Positions 16,879-25,868 are shown, counted from the stretch's first letter. The stretch is DNA of 48,063 nucleotides from an uncultured Lentisphaeria bacterium (GCA_949282965.1 CASDQW010000041.1:1-48063), one strand, 5' to 3'. Translations and numbers: made by a program. Notes: a model not told the origin generated them from the letters alone.

Positions 16879-18492
16879 ATGGTAGCACGCAAACAATACC
16901 GTAAACTTTGGTATTGCTCCATCGGCACACTTCTGCTGCTGGCGTTTTTTCTGCGCATCCCCTTTCTGACGGGATCGCTTGAATACGACGAAATCTGGAG
17001 CCTGGAATTTTTCACACCGTTGCCGATTACGCAGATTTTGAGAGATTTTTCTCTGCCCAACAACCATCCTCTGAATACGCTTCTGCTAAAATTCTGTTTC
17101 GTAAAGGACCACTTATGGGTCGGGCGACTGCCGACCTTCCTGGCCGGTCTCGGTTCCGTGATTCTGGCTGGAATGCTGGCACTGCGCCTGGCCGGCAGAA
17201 AGGCGGCTATCCTTACCATGCTGTTCTGCGCGGTGTCCCCGCAATTGATTCGTTATTCCTATCCAGCCCGGGGATATGGACTTCAGCTGTTCTTTATTCT
17301 ATTATTTTGCTATGCGGCATTGCATGCTGAACGTCCCGGCTGGAAATGGTCCCTCCTCCTGCTGGCAGCTGGAATTCTGGCGGTTAATTCGGTATCAACC
17401 GCATTGTTGTTTTTATTGGCTCCCGGTCTATACTGTGCCTGGAACTGCCTGCGCCATGGTTTTCGACGCGAATACCGGGCGTGGTGGGCGGCCACTGCAA
17501 TTTTTGCGGGTTATTGTCTCTGGTTTGTCTGGGCCAACTTTGACGCGCTCCAGGGAGCAAGGCAGTTCGGCGACGTGCTGACCCCAGCCAATTACCCACA
17601 ATGGTTGTTGAAAAACATCCTGGCACTGTGCCTCTGGCCGGGGCTGTTGCTGTTTGCCGTAAAGCCGGATCGCAAAAACATCCTGCTTCTTCTATTCATT
17701 CTCTTTCCTCTGGCAATCAGTCTTTTCACCCACGGCGGACCGCCGCGAATCTGGTTGCCGGCACTGGTAATGTCTTATATAATCGCCGCCCGCGGTCTCA
17801 TTTTGCTGACCCGTTCCGCCAGACGGCATCAAAAATGGGCGAAACTGCTTCCGGGCGGCCTCGTTCTGTTGTTGCTCATTGCCATCATCCAATCCGGCAA
17901 CCGGACTGAATGGATTCATGTCGAATGGCGTGAAATGTTCCAGGAACTGCAACCGATTCCCATCGACACCTTCGTCGTGTATGGTGCCAATGACGGGTAT
18001 CCGATCGTCTGGAACAGTGACCGCGCGGCATTACCCGATTTTCTCAAAAGAATACTGCACCCACACCTGCAATCACGCGGACTGCTGATGATTAACAGCG
18101 GCACGAATCTTGATGGACAGGATCGCGTTTATCGTGTCATTAAGACACCGTCCGGTCTCGTCCCGCGCATGATTTACGGACCACATTTTGAGGGTGCTTA
18201 TTATGATTTGATTCCTGCAGACGGGAAAGAACCAAGCGGAGAATGGCTGATTGCCGTCATCCGTCCGTTGCCGGAACCTCAATTCAATTCGATCGTTGAG
18301 CAACTGGGCTGCGTCCATCCCGATCTGTTGAAACTCAATACGTGGTTGACGCGAATCCTTCATCTCAAAGGGAAAACTTTTCGCTACGGCCTGTTCGCCT
18401 TTCAGAAAAACGATCAAACCTCGAATCTGCAGCAGCTGGTCAAGGAACAGCGTGGAGCGGTCAGCATTTACCGGTTGGCATCACCCCGGTAA
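16879..18492 (+). CDS. Membrane glycosyltransferase, GT-C fold (family 39-like)
   Basis: A 537-residue integral membrane protein with about nine or ten hydrophobic helices in the first 340 residues and a soluble C-terminal domain of about 190 residues. The first extracytoplasmic loop has YDEIW (about residues 34-38), the DE-type catalytic motif of protein-O-mannosyltransferase/ArnT-like GT-C enzymes, followed by NNHPLNTLLLK (the conserved HP). Such enzymes transfer sugars from polyprenyl-phosphate donors on the outer face of the membrane. AAAGG lies five bases before the ATG. Base composition is AT-richer than most of the window. The acceptor is unknown; LPS, a lipid or a secreted protein are all possible. 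Confidence 0.75.
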   Translation: MVARKQYRKLWYCSIGTLLLLAFFLRIPFLTGSLEYDEIWSLEFFTPLPITQILRDFSLPNNHPLNTLLLKFCFVKDHLWVGRLPTFLAGLGSVILAGMLALRLAGRKAAILTMLFCAVSPQLIRYSYPARGYGLQLFFILLFCYAALHAERPGWKWSLLLLAAGILAVNSVSTALLFLLAPGLYCAWNCLRHGFRREYRAWWAATAIFAGYCLWFVWANFDALQGARQFGDVLTPANYPQWLLKNILALCLWPGLLLFAVKPDRKNILLLLFILFPLAISLFTHGGPPRIWLPALVMSYIIAARGLILLTRSARRHQKWAKLLPGGLVLLLLIAIIQSGNRTEWIHVEWREMFQELQPIPIDTFVVYGANDGYPIVWNSDRAALPDFLKRILHPHLQSRGLLMINSGTNLDGQDRVYRVIKTPSGLVPRMIYGPHFEGAYYDLIPADGKEPSGEWLIAVIRPLPEPQFNSIVEQLGCVHPDLLKLNTWLTRILHLKGKTFRYGLFAFQKNDQTSNLQQLVKEQRGAVSIYRLASPR

Positions 18493-18568
18493 AAGCGCGG
18501 AAGCAACCCGTTGCCGCTCTGGACTTGTCCTTCTGCCGCACTCTCTTTCCGATGGAGTATGCCGAAAC

Positions 18569-18596
18569 TTGTAATCGGGAAAAAAGCCGTTATCTT
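18569..18596 (+). promoter_or_regulatory. Promoter for serine hydrolase gene
   Basis: TTGTAA (18569-18574), 16-base spacer, TATCTT (18591-18596), 77 bases before the ATG at 18674. Confidence 0.5.
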
Positions 18597-18673
18597 ATCA
18601 TTATTCTCCCGTTACCGGCCTCCCGGAACACACTTTTCGGAGGTCATGAACCCTATGAACAGGAATTGAAACA

Positions 18674-19915
18674 ATGAAACAGATTGCCAGGTCCATGCTG
18701 CTGTTGATCGCCGCCATGACGATCGGCGCCGCCGGATGCCGCGCGGTGGAAAACGCCCCGAAGGAATCTTCAACCACTTTTGCCAGAGACGCGCTGGCCC
18801 CCTATGTCCAGAGCGGCCAGCTCCCGGGTGCCATCAACATCTTCTACAAAGACGGTGTGCAGGAAACCGCCTGTGTCGGTTATGCCGACGTCGCGGCCAA
18901 ACGCCCCATCACCATGGACGATGTTTTCATGCAGTGCTCGCAGACCAAGGGATTCTGCGGCGTCACCATCGCCATGCTGATCGAAGAGGGAAAAATCGCG
19001 CTGGACGATCCCGTCTCCAAATATCTGCCGGAATTCAAGGAACTCTGGGTCCTGACTTCCAACCGGGACGGCGTCAAAACCCTGACCCGGGCCAAAACGC
19101 CGCTGACCATCCGCATGGTCATGAATCATACCGGCGGCTTCCCCTTCGAAATCTGCGCCAAACAGGGCAACATCAAGGGCGGCGGCTGGAGCGGCGGCGC
19201 CCCTCTGCGCCAGACGGCGGCCATTGCCGCGGCCTGTCCGCTGCTGTTTGAACCCGGAACCAAAGTCCAGTACTCCAATACCGGCATCGACATCGGCGCC
19301 GCGATCGTCGAGGTCGTTACCGGCCAGCGCTGGGAGGACTTTCTGAAGGAACGGGTGTTGACCCCGCTCGGAATGACGGCCAGCTCCTTCCGCCCGACCG
19401 ACGAACAGCTGAAAACCCAGGTCGAAATGTACGACTGCGTCAAGGACGCTCCGGCGAAATACCGGCGGCAGAACGACATGCAGCAGCGTCCCTACAACGA
19501 CGACCACGTCTTCGCCTCGGCGGGAGCCGGCCTCTGGACGACGGCCAATGATCAGCTGAAATTCTACAAGATGCTGATGAATCTCGGAGTCGGTGATAAC
19601 GGGGTACGCATTCTCAAGGAGGAAACCGTCCGGGAACTGCTCGCCAAATCGACCCGTCCGAAAGGCATGGGCGGCTACTCTTTGGGATTGACCGCACCCG
19701 AGGAAGACCGGGAGGATTCCTGGTTCGGCCACGGCGGGGCCTGGGGCACCAACTGCATGGTCAACTGGCATCGCAAGGAATTGAAACTGTGGGTGGTGCA
19801 GCTGTGCGGCGCACCGCGTCCCTGGGACAAGGCACGCGCGGAAGCGGAACAGAAATTCTTCCAGTACGTCATTGACAACACGGATGCGGACGCTTACACC
19901 GGCCGCGTGAAATAA
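18674..19915 (+). CDS. Serine hydrolase lipoprotein, class C beta-lactamase/EstB family
   Basis: A 413-residue exported protein. The N-terminal signal ends in the lipobox IGAAGC (Cys about residue 22), predicting a lipoprotein. The three catalytic motifs of the penicillin-binding-protein/class C beta-lactamase superfamily are visible: S-x-x-K as SQTKGF, Y-x-N as YSN, and HGG in place of KTG (GHGGAWG). HGG/HxG is common in esterases and D-aminopeptidases of this superfamily rather than in true beta-lactamases. A peptidase or esterase on cell-wall or glycan substituents is likely. AGGAA is nine bases upstream. The gene ends in a strong terminator and appears monocistronic. Confidence 0.85.
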   Translation: MKQIARSMLLLIAAMTIGAAGCRAVENAPKESSTTFARDALAPYVQSGQLPGAINIFYKDGVQETACVGYADVAAKRPITMDDVFMQCSQTKGFCGVTIAMLIEEGKIALDDPVSKYLPEFKELWVLTSNRDGVKTLTRAKTPLTIRMVMNHTGGFPFEICAKQGNIKGGGWSGGAPLRQTAAIAAACPLLFEPGTKVQYSNTGIDIGAAIVEVVTGQRWEDFLKERVLTPLGMTASSFRPTDEQLKTQVEMYDCVKDAPAKYRRQNDMQQRPYNDDHVFASAGAGLWTTANDQLKFYKMLMNLGVGDNGVRILKEETVRELLAKSTRPKGMGGYSLGLTAPEEDREDSWFGHGGAWGTNCMVNWHRKELKLWVVQLCGAPRPWDKARAEAEQKFFQYVIDNTDADAYTGRVK

Positions 19916-19933
19916 CCTTTCCGCACCGCTTCC

Positions 19934-19975
19934 AACGGTATTCCGCAACAACGAATTGCGGAATACCGTTTTTTT
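19934..19975 (+). terminator. Strong Rho-independent terminator after serine hydrolase
   Basis: Perfect 15-pair stem from AACGGTATTCCGCAA (19934-19948), 7-base loop, then T run to 19975. The A-rich left arm is short, so it acts chiefly on the plus strand, although it also separates the convergent minus-strand gene. Confidence 0.95.
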
Positions 19976-19988
19976 GTTCCTCTCTCGC

Positions 19989-21134
19989 TTATTTTTCCGT
20001 ACCGGATCGTTCCGTTTCCGGCACCTCATCGCGCACAAGTTTGCGGAAACATCCGGCGCAATGCCCCGTCTGCCCCAGAATGCCTTCCGGATCGTTCGGA
20101 TACCGGCAGAATGGACAACGAAAACGCAATCGCCAGTCCCGCCGCAGTTGCCACAATCCCCCGCAAACCAGGAGCCCCGCAATCACCACGCCGCCCCCCA
20201 TCACCCACTCCCGGCCGTCCCGGCGCAGCGAACAGAACAACCACAACCCGAGCAGCCCCACCAGCATCAGCCAGGCATATCTCCGGATTTTCCGGTAGCG
20301 GCGGATGTTTCTCCCGTCCATCATCGCCGGAGAATCCGCCTCTTCCGCCACCTTCAGAATCGGTCCACCACAGCGGCTGCAATGCCCGGTAATCGCCGCC
20401 AGCACATGGTCCGGCTCCCGGCGGCAATGCGGACACAGATGCGCGGGATCGGGCAGTCTGCTCCGGTAATTCGGAATGATTTTCCGATTGAATCGATCGC
20501 ATTTCCGGTCTATCCAGAGCACCATCGCCTCCAGTTTCTCCATCCCGCTCCTGCCGAACCAGTTATAAAAAATGACGAGCCCCCCCAGCCATACCAGCGA
20601 AGCAGCCGTGAGACGCGGCAGATTCGCCATCCCCACCTGATACACGATCCCGAACAGGATCAGCGCCGGGAAAAGCACCCCGACCAACCCGACGACCCAC
20701 TGGCCGACAAAACCTCCTATCGTATTGACATTGAAAGGCTTCTGCGATTTGGATACGGGCGACACATAGCCCGGCAGGAACGCCCGCCGGTCGGATATGA
20801 TCACCCGGCAACATTCCGGACAGCGCCGCAGAACCGGCATGAAATGACGCAGCCGCACTCCGCACTCCGGACACCGCGGCAGACGCGCCCACCATCGCCC
20901 GAACCAGTCGGCTCCTGCCGACAGCAGCGGCAACAGAGCCGCCGCCGACAAAACAGCCCCAACCTGCCACGCCACAGACCACGGCGCAACCAGGCGCTCC
21001 CACCAGCAAAGCCCGATCAGGATATAGGCGCCTCCAAGAATAAAGGAAACGATCATGGAGCGCACGGCGGCGGCACGTTTCTCTCTTTCAAGCCGTTCCA
21101 GAAGTTCCGAAATTTCCCAGAGAGCCCCCGACAT
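19989..21134 (-). CDS. Membrane protein with three zinc-ribbon Cys pairs
   Basis: A 381-residue protein I do not recognise. It has about six hydrophobic helices arranged in pairs, alternating with cytoplasmic-looking Cys-rich segments. Each segment carries two C-x2-C knuckles: CPEC...CPEC, CPHC...CSRC and CPFC...CAGC, as in zinc-ribbon or rubredoxin-like modules. The N-terminus is a charged coiled-coil-like helix (ISELLERLEREKRAA). The ATG at 21134 overlaps the stop of the ADP-ribosylglycohydrolase gene by one base (TAATG), so the two are translationally coupled. Possible roles include metal-dependent sensing or scaffolding at the membrane; none is shown by the sequence. Confidence 0.75.
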   Translation of the reverse strand: MSGALWEISELLERLEREKRAAAVRSMIVSFILGGAYILIGLCWWERLVAPWSVAWQVGAVLSAAALLPLLSAGADWFGRWWARLPRCPECGVRLRHFMPVLRRCPECCRVIISDRRAFLPGYVSPVSKSQKPFNVNTIGGFVGQWVVGLVGVLFPALILFGIVYQVGMANLPRLTAASLVWLGGLVIFYNWFGRSGMEKLEAMVLWIDRKCDRFNRKIIPNYRSRLPDPAHLCPHCRREPDHVLAAITGHCSRCGGPILKVAEEADSPAMMDGRNIRRYRKIRRYAWLMLVGLLGLWLFCSLRRDGREWVMGGGVVIAGLLVCGGLWQLRRDWRLRFRCPFCRYPNDPEGILGQTGHCAGCFRKLVRDEVPETERSGTEK

Positions 21135-22447
21135 TACCGCTGCCCCTCCCCTTCAGCGTTCCCGCGGGCAAAGCGCAGAAAGCGATGCGTCAGATCCTGA
21201 ATCGAAAAACGCTCCACGCCGTTCAGATAGGAGTAGACCACGTCATCGAAATTCCGCGTCCATTGCGCCGGAATGTTGTCGATGCCGATCACCGCCCCCG
21301 CAATGCTTCCGGCAGTCGCGGCGGTACAGTCGTTGTCCATGCCCATCGCCACGGTTTCTCCGATCACCCGGGTAAAATCCCGGCCGCCGATCAGCAGTCC
21401 GAAAATCGTCAGCGCGGCATTGTTCAATGTATGAACGCAGCTCATTTCCCCGAAACGCTCCTCCACCGCCGCGCGCGCCTCCCGGTAATGGTGAATGCCC
21501 TTGCCCCGGTCCAACGCCCAGCGGACCGTCTCCGCCATGGCGCATTCGGCGGGAATTTCGCCGAGGGCGATCTCCAGCGCGTCGCGCGGGTGGTCCACCG
21601 TGAAGGCCGCCGCAACCGCCGCAGAAAAATACATCGCACCGTACACCCCGTTCCAGCGGTGACTCAAAGTCGCGTCGCGGTAAGCCCATTCCGCGGCAAG
21701 CTCCGGATTCCCCGCCGCGGCGTATCCCCAGGGATCGGAGCGGATGTCCGCCCCGATCCACTCCCGGTAAGGATTGTCCGTGCGGCCGGCGAGTTCCGGC
21801 GGCAGTCCTTCCTGAAGATGGCGCAGAGTCACCTCTTCGGCCGTGTAAGCCATCGGCAGGTATTTCCGCCACATCCGGCCGACGTCGGCGGTGGTGAAAT
21901 CCCGTCCGCATTCCTCCAGAATCAGCAGTCCCAGCTGGGTGTAGGCGATGTCGTCGTCCACCGGCACGCCATGCATCCGGTCCCGGGTGTAGGTCTCCGG
22001 CACTCCGGAAATATACCGTAACCGCCACGACGGCGACGACGCGGTCAGCCAGTAATCCTCCGGCGGGAAAGCCATCCGGTCATACGCGGCATGCGCCTCC
22101 ATGTCCGCCACGGAATTCATTTCGACGATCGCCCCGAGAGTGCAGCCGGCGAAACGACCGTTCAGCGCCCCGGCCATGCGGGACGCCAGCTGTGCGGCAT
22201 TCAGAGGGCGCGGAGCATGATCCGTCGCCGGACGCAGGGCCCGGATGGCGGCGAGATCGTCCGGTTCCCACCGCAGCCGCTCCGGATCGTCCGGCATGGA
22301 TCGCAGAAGCGTCAAACGCCGCTCCAGTTCAGCCAGCAGCGCTGCCGCCTCCTTCTCCGCTCCCGGTGCCTGCCGGTCAAGTCGGTCCCGCAGCCACAAT
22401 TCCGTCTGTTCCGCCAGTCGATGAAACGTCGCAATGGGGTCGTTCAT
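21134..22447 (-). CDS. ADP-ribosylglycohydrolase family protein
   Basis: A 437-residue protein of PF03747, which removes ADP-ribose from proteins, nucleic acids or small molecules (DraG/ARH-like fold). An N-terminal alpha-helical extension of about 100 residues precedes the catalytic domain. Metal-binding acids are visible: VPVDDDIAYTQ in the middle and MDNDCTAATAGSIAGA towards the end, the two signature sites for the binuclear Mg/Mn centre. RAGAL-type opening is SRMAGALNGRFAGCTLGA. AGGAGG is four bases before the ATG, an excellent ribosome site. No ADP-ribosyltransferase partner is seen nearby, so the substrate remains open; it could also be a nucleoside hydrolase-like housekeeping enzyme. 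Confidence 0.88.
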   Translation of the reverse strand: MNDPIATFHRLAEQTELWLRDRLDRQAPGAEKEAAALLAELERRLTLLRSMPDDPERLRWEPDDLAAIRALRPATDHAPRPLNAAQLASRMAGALNGRFAGCTLGAIVEMNSVADMEAHAAYDRMAFPPEDYWLTASSPSWRLRYISGVPETYTRDRMHGVPVDDDIAYTQLGLLILEECGRDFTTADVGRMWRKYLPMAYTAEEVTLRHLQEGLPPELAGRTDNPYREWIGADIRSDPWGYAAAGNPELAAEWAYRDATLSHRWNGVYGAMYFSAAVAAAFTVDHPRDALEIALGEIPAECAMAETVRWALDRGKGIHHYREARAAVEERFGEMSCVHTLNNAALTIFGLLIGGRDFTRVIGETVAMGMDNDCTAATAGSIAGAVIGIDNIPAQWTRNFDDVVYSYLNGVERFSIQDLTHRFLRFARGNAEGEGQR

Positions 22448-22490
22448 GATACCTCCTGATGTTTTCCGAATCCGCGAACTCTCAACGGGA

Positions 22491-22518
22491 AGTATAGCAC
22501 CGGACGACGGAAAAACAA
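22491..22518 (-). promoter_or_regulatory. Promoter for ADP-ribosylglycohydrolase operon
   Basis: On the minus strand TTGTTT (22518-22513), 16-base spacer, TATACT (22496-22491), 44 bases before the ATG. Confidence 0.55.
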
Positions 22519-22600
22519 TCCTGCCGGCGCAGGAAAGGTGGACATTTTTCCGATGTCGCTTTCGGCTCTCCGGCATTCCATCCCGTTCCGGAACCGTAAT

Positions 22601-22628
22601 TTGACACGTCAACTCCCCATGCTATAGT
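22601..22628 (+). promoter_or_regulatory. Promoter for small membrane protein and propeller gene
   Basis: Consensus TTGACA (22601-22606), 16-base spacer, TATAGT (22623-22628), 57 bases before the ATG. Confidence 0.7.
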
Positions 22629-22684
22629 ATGGGGCAATACAGGAAGAGCGCCCGCAATCTGGAATCCTCACGGTGGAGATCGCC

Positions 22685-23272
22685 ATGTCAGACTCGTGCA
22701 ACCCATTCCGGCATAAAAAAATAGTCAAAGGACTCCACGTCTTGTCTACCGTTTTTGTTTTCGTGATCGGCATCGTTGCCTTTGTGCAGGGAATCAGTTG
22801 TCTGTACGGTGGTCCGGATGGCCTGATTTTCAGCCGGACGGCGCTTCAGTACGGGGGATTTTTTCTCCTGATCTGGCTGGTCTGCTGCGGAGTGTTTCTG
22901 GCGCTCCAGCGCCGGAACCGGGCGGCGCGGCGTTTTTTTCTGATCTCGCATGAAGCGCTCCTGCTGCTGTACTGGCTTGCCATGATTCCGGCCACCATCC
23001 GGTCGGGCGCGCCGGAAACATTCGCCCTGCAGGGGCTCCTGCTGGCGGTGCTGGCGACGGGGGGATGCCGCATCGTGCGTACCGGACGGCAGGCGGGCCG
23101 GGATAGTACGGCTCCCAGCGCCGCCGCGGCAGGTTCCCCCCGGGAAGCCCCCCGGGGAACGAACCTGTCCACAGGCACAATTCCGGTGTTCCCGGAATCC
23201 TCCGCACCTGCGACAATGAACACCCCGCCCGTCATCTCCACGGAAACAACGAAGAAACAGGAGGCGAAATGA
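22685..23272 (+). CDS. Small membrane protein of unknown function
   Basis: A 195-residue protein I do not recognise. Four hydrophobic helices occupy roughly residues 18-120 (including VLSTVFVFVIGIVAFV and GGFFLLIWLVCCGVFLAL), and a low-complexity Pro/Thr/Ser/Ala-rich tail of about 65 residues follows. ATG 22685 was chosen because GGAG lies six bases upstream; a GTG at 22673 is in frame but lacks this. It overlaps the following propeller gene by ATGA, so their products may work together. Confidence 0.7.
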   Translation: MSDSCNPFRHKKIVKGLHVLSTVFVFVIGIVAFVQGISCLYGGPDGLIFSRTALQYGGFFLLIWLVCCGVFLALQRRNRAARRFFLISHEALLLLYWLAMIPATIRSGAPETFALQGLLLAVLATGGCRIVRTGRQAGRDSTAPSAAAAGSPREAPRGTNLSTGTIPVFPESSAPATMNTPPVISTETTKKQEAK

Positions 23273-24636
23273 ATTTGCTGCTGGACGACACCGCTCTTTT
23301 CCGGAGGGAAAATCTGGTCCGTCACGCCACGAAAATCAGGGAGGTGGCCCGTTACGTCGACGACCGGATGAATACGGTGCTGCCGTCCGGATTTGTGTTG
23401 CGGCAGCCGGATGGACTTTTCCGCCTGATTTACATGGGAACCGAATTGCAGAACGGTCGTTCCCATGTGCTGACGGCGGTCAGTACGGACGGCCTTGCCT
23501 TCACCAGGGACCGCGGCGCCGCCGGACGGGCGGGAGTGCGCGATCCCGCGGCATCGCATCAACTTCTGGACGATTTGCCGCCAAACAGCGAGATCGTCGC
23601 CGTAACGGAAGACCCCCGGGCGCTGCCGTCCGCCCGGTATAAAATGCTGGTGTCGATTTTTCTGCCGGACGAACAGCGCGTTCACTGCCGGCTGCTGGTC
23701 TCACCGGATACGCTGCATTGGCACCGGGTGCCTACCGTGCAATGGCATTCGCGGGGAGCGGAGCCCGTAGGCTCCTGCTGTTACGACTCCGCCCGGCAGG
23801 AATGGCTGATCGCCACGCGCCCGGACTGGGGGGATCGGCGCATCGCGGGGATCCGGACCCGGGACTGGGAAAACTTCACGCCGCCCCGGCTGTGGCTGAC
23901 CCCGGATTCGCTGGACGGACCGCTGCACGAATTTTACGGGATGAACATTTTTTCCGCCGGAGATCTGAAACTCGGACTGCTGCTGGTTTACAAACCTGGA
24001 AACCTGACCGCACTGGCCCATAAATTTCACGGGGGCAGCATCACATGCGAACTGGCGTACTCCTATGACGGGGATGCATGGCAGCGCACTTTGCGCACGC
24101 CCTGCGTCGGCGAAGAGAACACGATGTTTTTCCCGGAAACGGTTCGGCAGGACGAGCGCCACTGGTTCATTTACGGCTCGGCCGCGTCGGTGGAACACGG
24201 CAACTTCGCGCCCCGCGAACTCTGTTCCGCCATCAAAATCTACCGGACGGAACGCAACCGGCTGCTCGCCCTGAAAACCGTTCCCGGAAGCACGGGCGTT
24301 CTGGCGTTTCGCGAATGCGTCTGGCATGGCGGCACGCTCTCCTGGAACCTGCGGGCCGCCCGGGCGACGGCGGCCGTCTACGACATGACGTCCGACCCGG
24401 TACTGATCCGGTCTCACGAGGATTGCATTCCGTTTTCCGGAGACGCCAGCGACTGGACGCCGGTCTGGCGAGGCCATGAAAACTGCGCTGACTGGATCGG
24501 CAGATTGATCGTGTTCGAACTGCGTTTGGAAGACGGGGAAGTCTGGTCCGTGGACGGGAATTACACGCTGCTGCGCACCACGGAGTCGTTCCGGTTCCGG
24601 CGTTTCGGCGTCCTGCCCTCCCGGACGGGATTTTAA
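23269..24636 (+). CDS. Five-bladed propeller protein, glycosidase-like (GH32/43/130 type)
   Basis: A 455-residue cytoplasmic-looking protein with no signal peptide. Repeated phrases such as FRLIYMGTELQNGRSHVLTA, VSTDGLAFTRD, CCYDSARQEWLIATRPDWG and LAYSYDGDAWQRT are typical of the beta-propeller fold shared by glycoside hydrolase families 32, 43, 62, 68 and 130. Assignment to one family is not secure: no clear WMNDPNG or GH130 acid motif is seen. AGGAGG lies four bases before the ATG, which overlaps the preceding stop (ATGA). Likely a glycoside hydrolase or phosphorylase acting on an oligosaccharide, but a non-catalytic propeller cannot be excluded. Confidence 0.65.
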   Translation: MNLLLDDTALFRRENLVRHATKIREVARYVDDRMNTVLPSGFVLRQPDGLFRLIYMGTELQNGRSHVLTAVSTDGLAFTRDRGAAGRAGVRDPAASHQLLDDLPPNSEIVAVTEDPRALPSARYKMLVSIFLPDEQRVHCRLLVSPDTLHWHRVPTVQWHSRGAEPVGSCCYDSARQEWLIATRPDWGDRRIAGIRTRDWENFTPPRLWLTPDSLDGPLHEFYGMNIFSAGDLKLGLLLVYKPGNLTALAHKFHGGSITCELAYSYDGDAWQRTLRTPCVGEENTMFFPETVRQDERHWFIYGSAASVEHGNFAPRELCSAIKIYRTERNRLLALKTVPGSTGVLAFRECVWHGGTLSWNLRAARATAAVYDMTSDPVLIRSHEDCIPFSGDASDWTPVWRGHENCADWIGRLIVFELRLEDGEVWSVDGNYTLLRTTESFRFRRFGVLPSRTGF

Positions 24637-24641
24637 GGGCT

Positions 24642-24686
24642 TTGCCCCCTCCCGGCACCGCCTCCGGAGGCCGGCCAGGGGGGCAA
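24642..24686. repeat. GC-rich hairpin region between convergent genes
   Basis: TTGCCCCCT (24642-24650) pairs with AGGGGGGCAA (24677-24686, one extra G), enclosing the perfect palindrome GCCTCCGGAGGC (24659-24670). No T tract follows. It may act as a bidirectional hairpin for the convergent genes or be an intergenic repeat; a similar palindrome-rich stretch lies at 30372-30420. Confidence 0.5.
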
Positions 24687-24743
24687 TGATCCCGGCGGGC
24701 GCCCAACAGGCGCCGAACAATCCCCGCAAGGGTGGCTTCCCGC

Positions 24744-25868
24744 TCAGGCAAATTCCAGACAGCGTTTGCGGAAGTGCAGATAATCCTGCCATTTCACTTC
24801 CGCCGGAATCCCGTGGTCGCAGGTCGGCCAGTATCCGCCGCGGGCGAACATCACCGGAAAAATCCGGTCCACCTCCCGGTCGATCGCCGCCGGTCCGGCG
24901 GCAAGAATGCGCTTGTCAAACCCGCCGGTAAGAACCAGTTCCGGATAGGCTCTGCCGATGGCGACGACATCGGAGCCGGCGGCAACTTCGAACGGCGAAA
25001 ACACGTTGCACCCGATCTCCTCGATATAAAGATCCATGACGCTTTCACAGCGGCCGTCGGTGTCAAGCTGGATGTAGAACTCCCGCTGTTCCGGCTGGCG
25101 ACCGCGGATCCGGCTCAGGAGCTCCTGATAATAGGGGAACAGAAATTCCCGCATCATGTCCGGCGAAATCAGCGGTCCGTGGTTGTAACAGATGTCTTCC
25201 CCGAAAAAGACTTCGTCGAACGGCACATACTGCTGATGCAGCGCCGTCACCGCATCGGCCAGCTCCAGCCAGGTCCGCATGCAGTCGTGAATCAGTTCCG
25301 GTGCGTCGTAAAAGGTATAAAGCAACGCCTCCGGACCGATCAGACTGCGCAGGTACATGTAGCCGCCGATCACGCGCTGGCAGATGAACAGCCCCTGCTG
25401 CCGGGCCTCGCGCGCCGCCTCGCCCTCGGTCCGGCACCGGGCGACACGTTCCGGCGTATCCGGCTGGAGACGCGGCTTGACCGCCTCGTTCCAGCTGCGC
25501 ATGTCGGTTACCGGATGCGAAACGTATTCCGGCATGAACCCCTGACGGCGCCCTTTGAAATAGAGTACGCCGCGTCCGGCATTGTCCTGCACGATTTCGG
25601 TTTCTCCGAGGTCCCGCAGGACCGTTTCCGGAAACTCCGGCAGAAAAGCCGCTTCGGTCCAGCCCAGACCGGACAGGTTCCACTTCCCGACAGGTTCGTA
25701 ATGAAAAAGCTCCTCCTCGCTCCTGTCCCGCGGGAGCCCGTCGCGCACCCATTGGTCCAGACACATCCAGAGCCCGAAGTCACGCTGAATGAAGCCGCTG
25801 CCGGGAATGCGCCGATACGTGCGGCGCACCTTTTCCGCCGCCTCCCGCGGCGTGGTGGCAAAACTCAT
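24744..25868 (-). CDS. URO-D-family protein, divergent subgroup
   Basis: A 374-residue TIM-barrel protein of the uroporphyrinogen decarboxylase/MtaA superfamily. Key region: REFYIQLDTDGRCES, then CNVFSPFEVAAGSD, LTGGFDKRIL and PTCDHGIPAEV at the end. This D-x-D-G plus CDH-x2-P-x2-V pattern resembles that of the gene at 2118-3239 and differs from the H-x-C zinc site of MtaA. AGGA lies seven bases before the ATG. It has its own promoter and is divergent from the cassette 2 regulator, so it may be controlled by that regulator. The reaction is unknown; enzymatic methyl transfer or decarboxylation of a sugar-derived compound is conceivable. Confidence 0.75.
   Translation of the reverse strand: MSFATTPREAAEKVRRTYRRIPGSGFIQRDFGLWMCLDQWVRDGLPRDRSEEELFHYEPVGKWNLSGLGWTEAAFLPEFPETVLRDLGETEIVQDNAGRGVLYFKGRRQGFMPEYVSHPVTDMRSWNEAVKPRLQPDTPERVARCRTEGEAAREARQQGLFICQRVIGGYMYLRSLIGPEALLYTFYDAPELIHDCMRTWLELADAVTALHQQYVPFDEVFFGEDICYNHGPLISPDMMREFLFPYYQELLSRIRGRQPEQREFYIQLDTDGRCESVMDLYIEEIGCNVFSPFEVAAGSDVVAIGRAYPELVLTGGFDKRILAAGPAAIDREVDRIFPVMFARGGYWPTCDHGIPAEVKWQDYLHFRKRCLEFA

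Noticed and set aside
14250..18700. Integrative element with att sites at tRNA-Pro
   Set aside because: No integrase gene and no repeat of the tRNA 3' end was found downstream; only composition suggests transfer.
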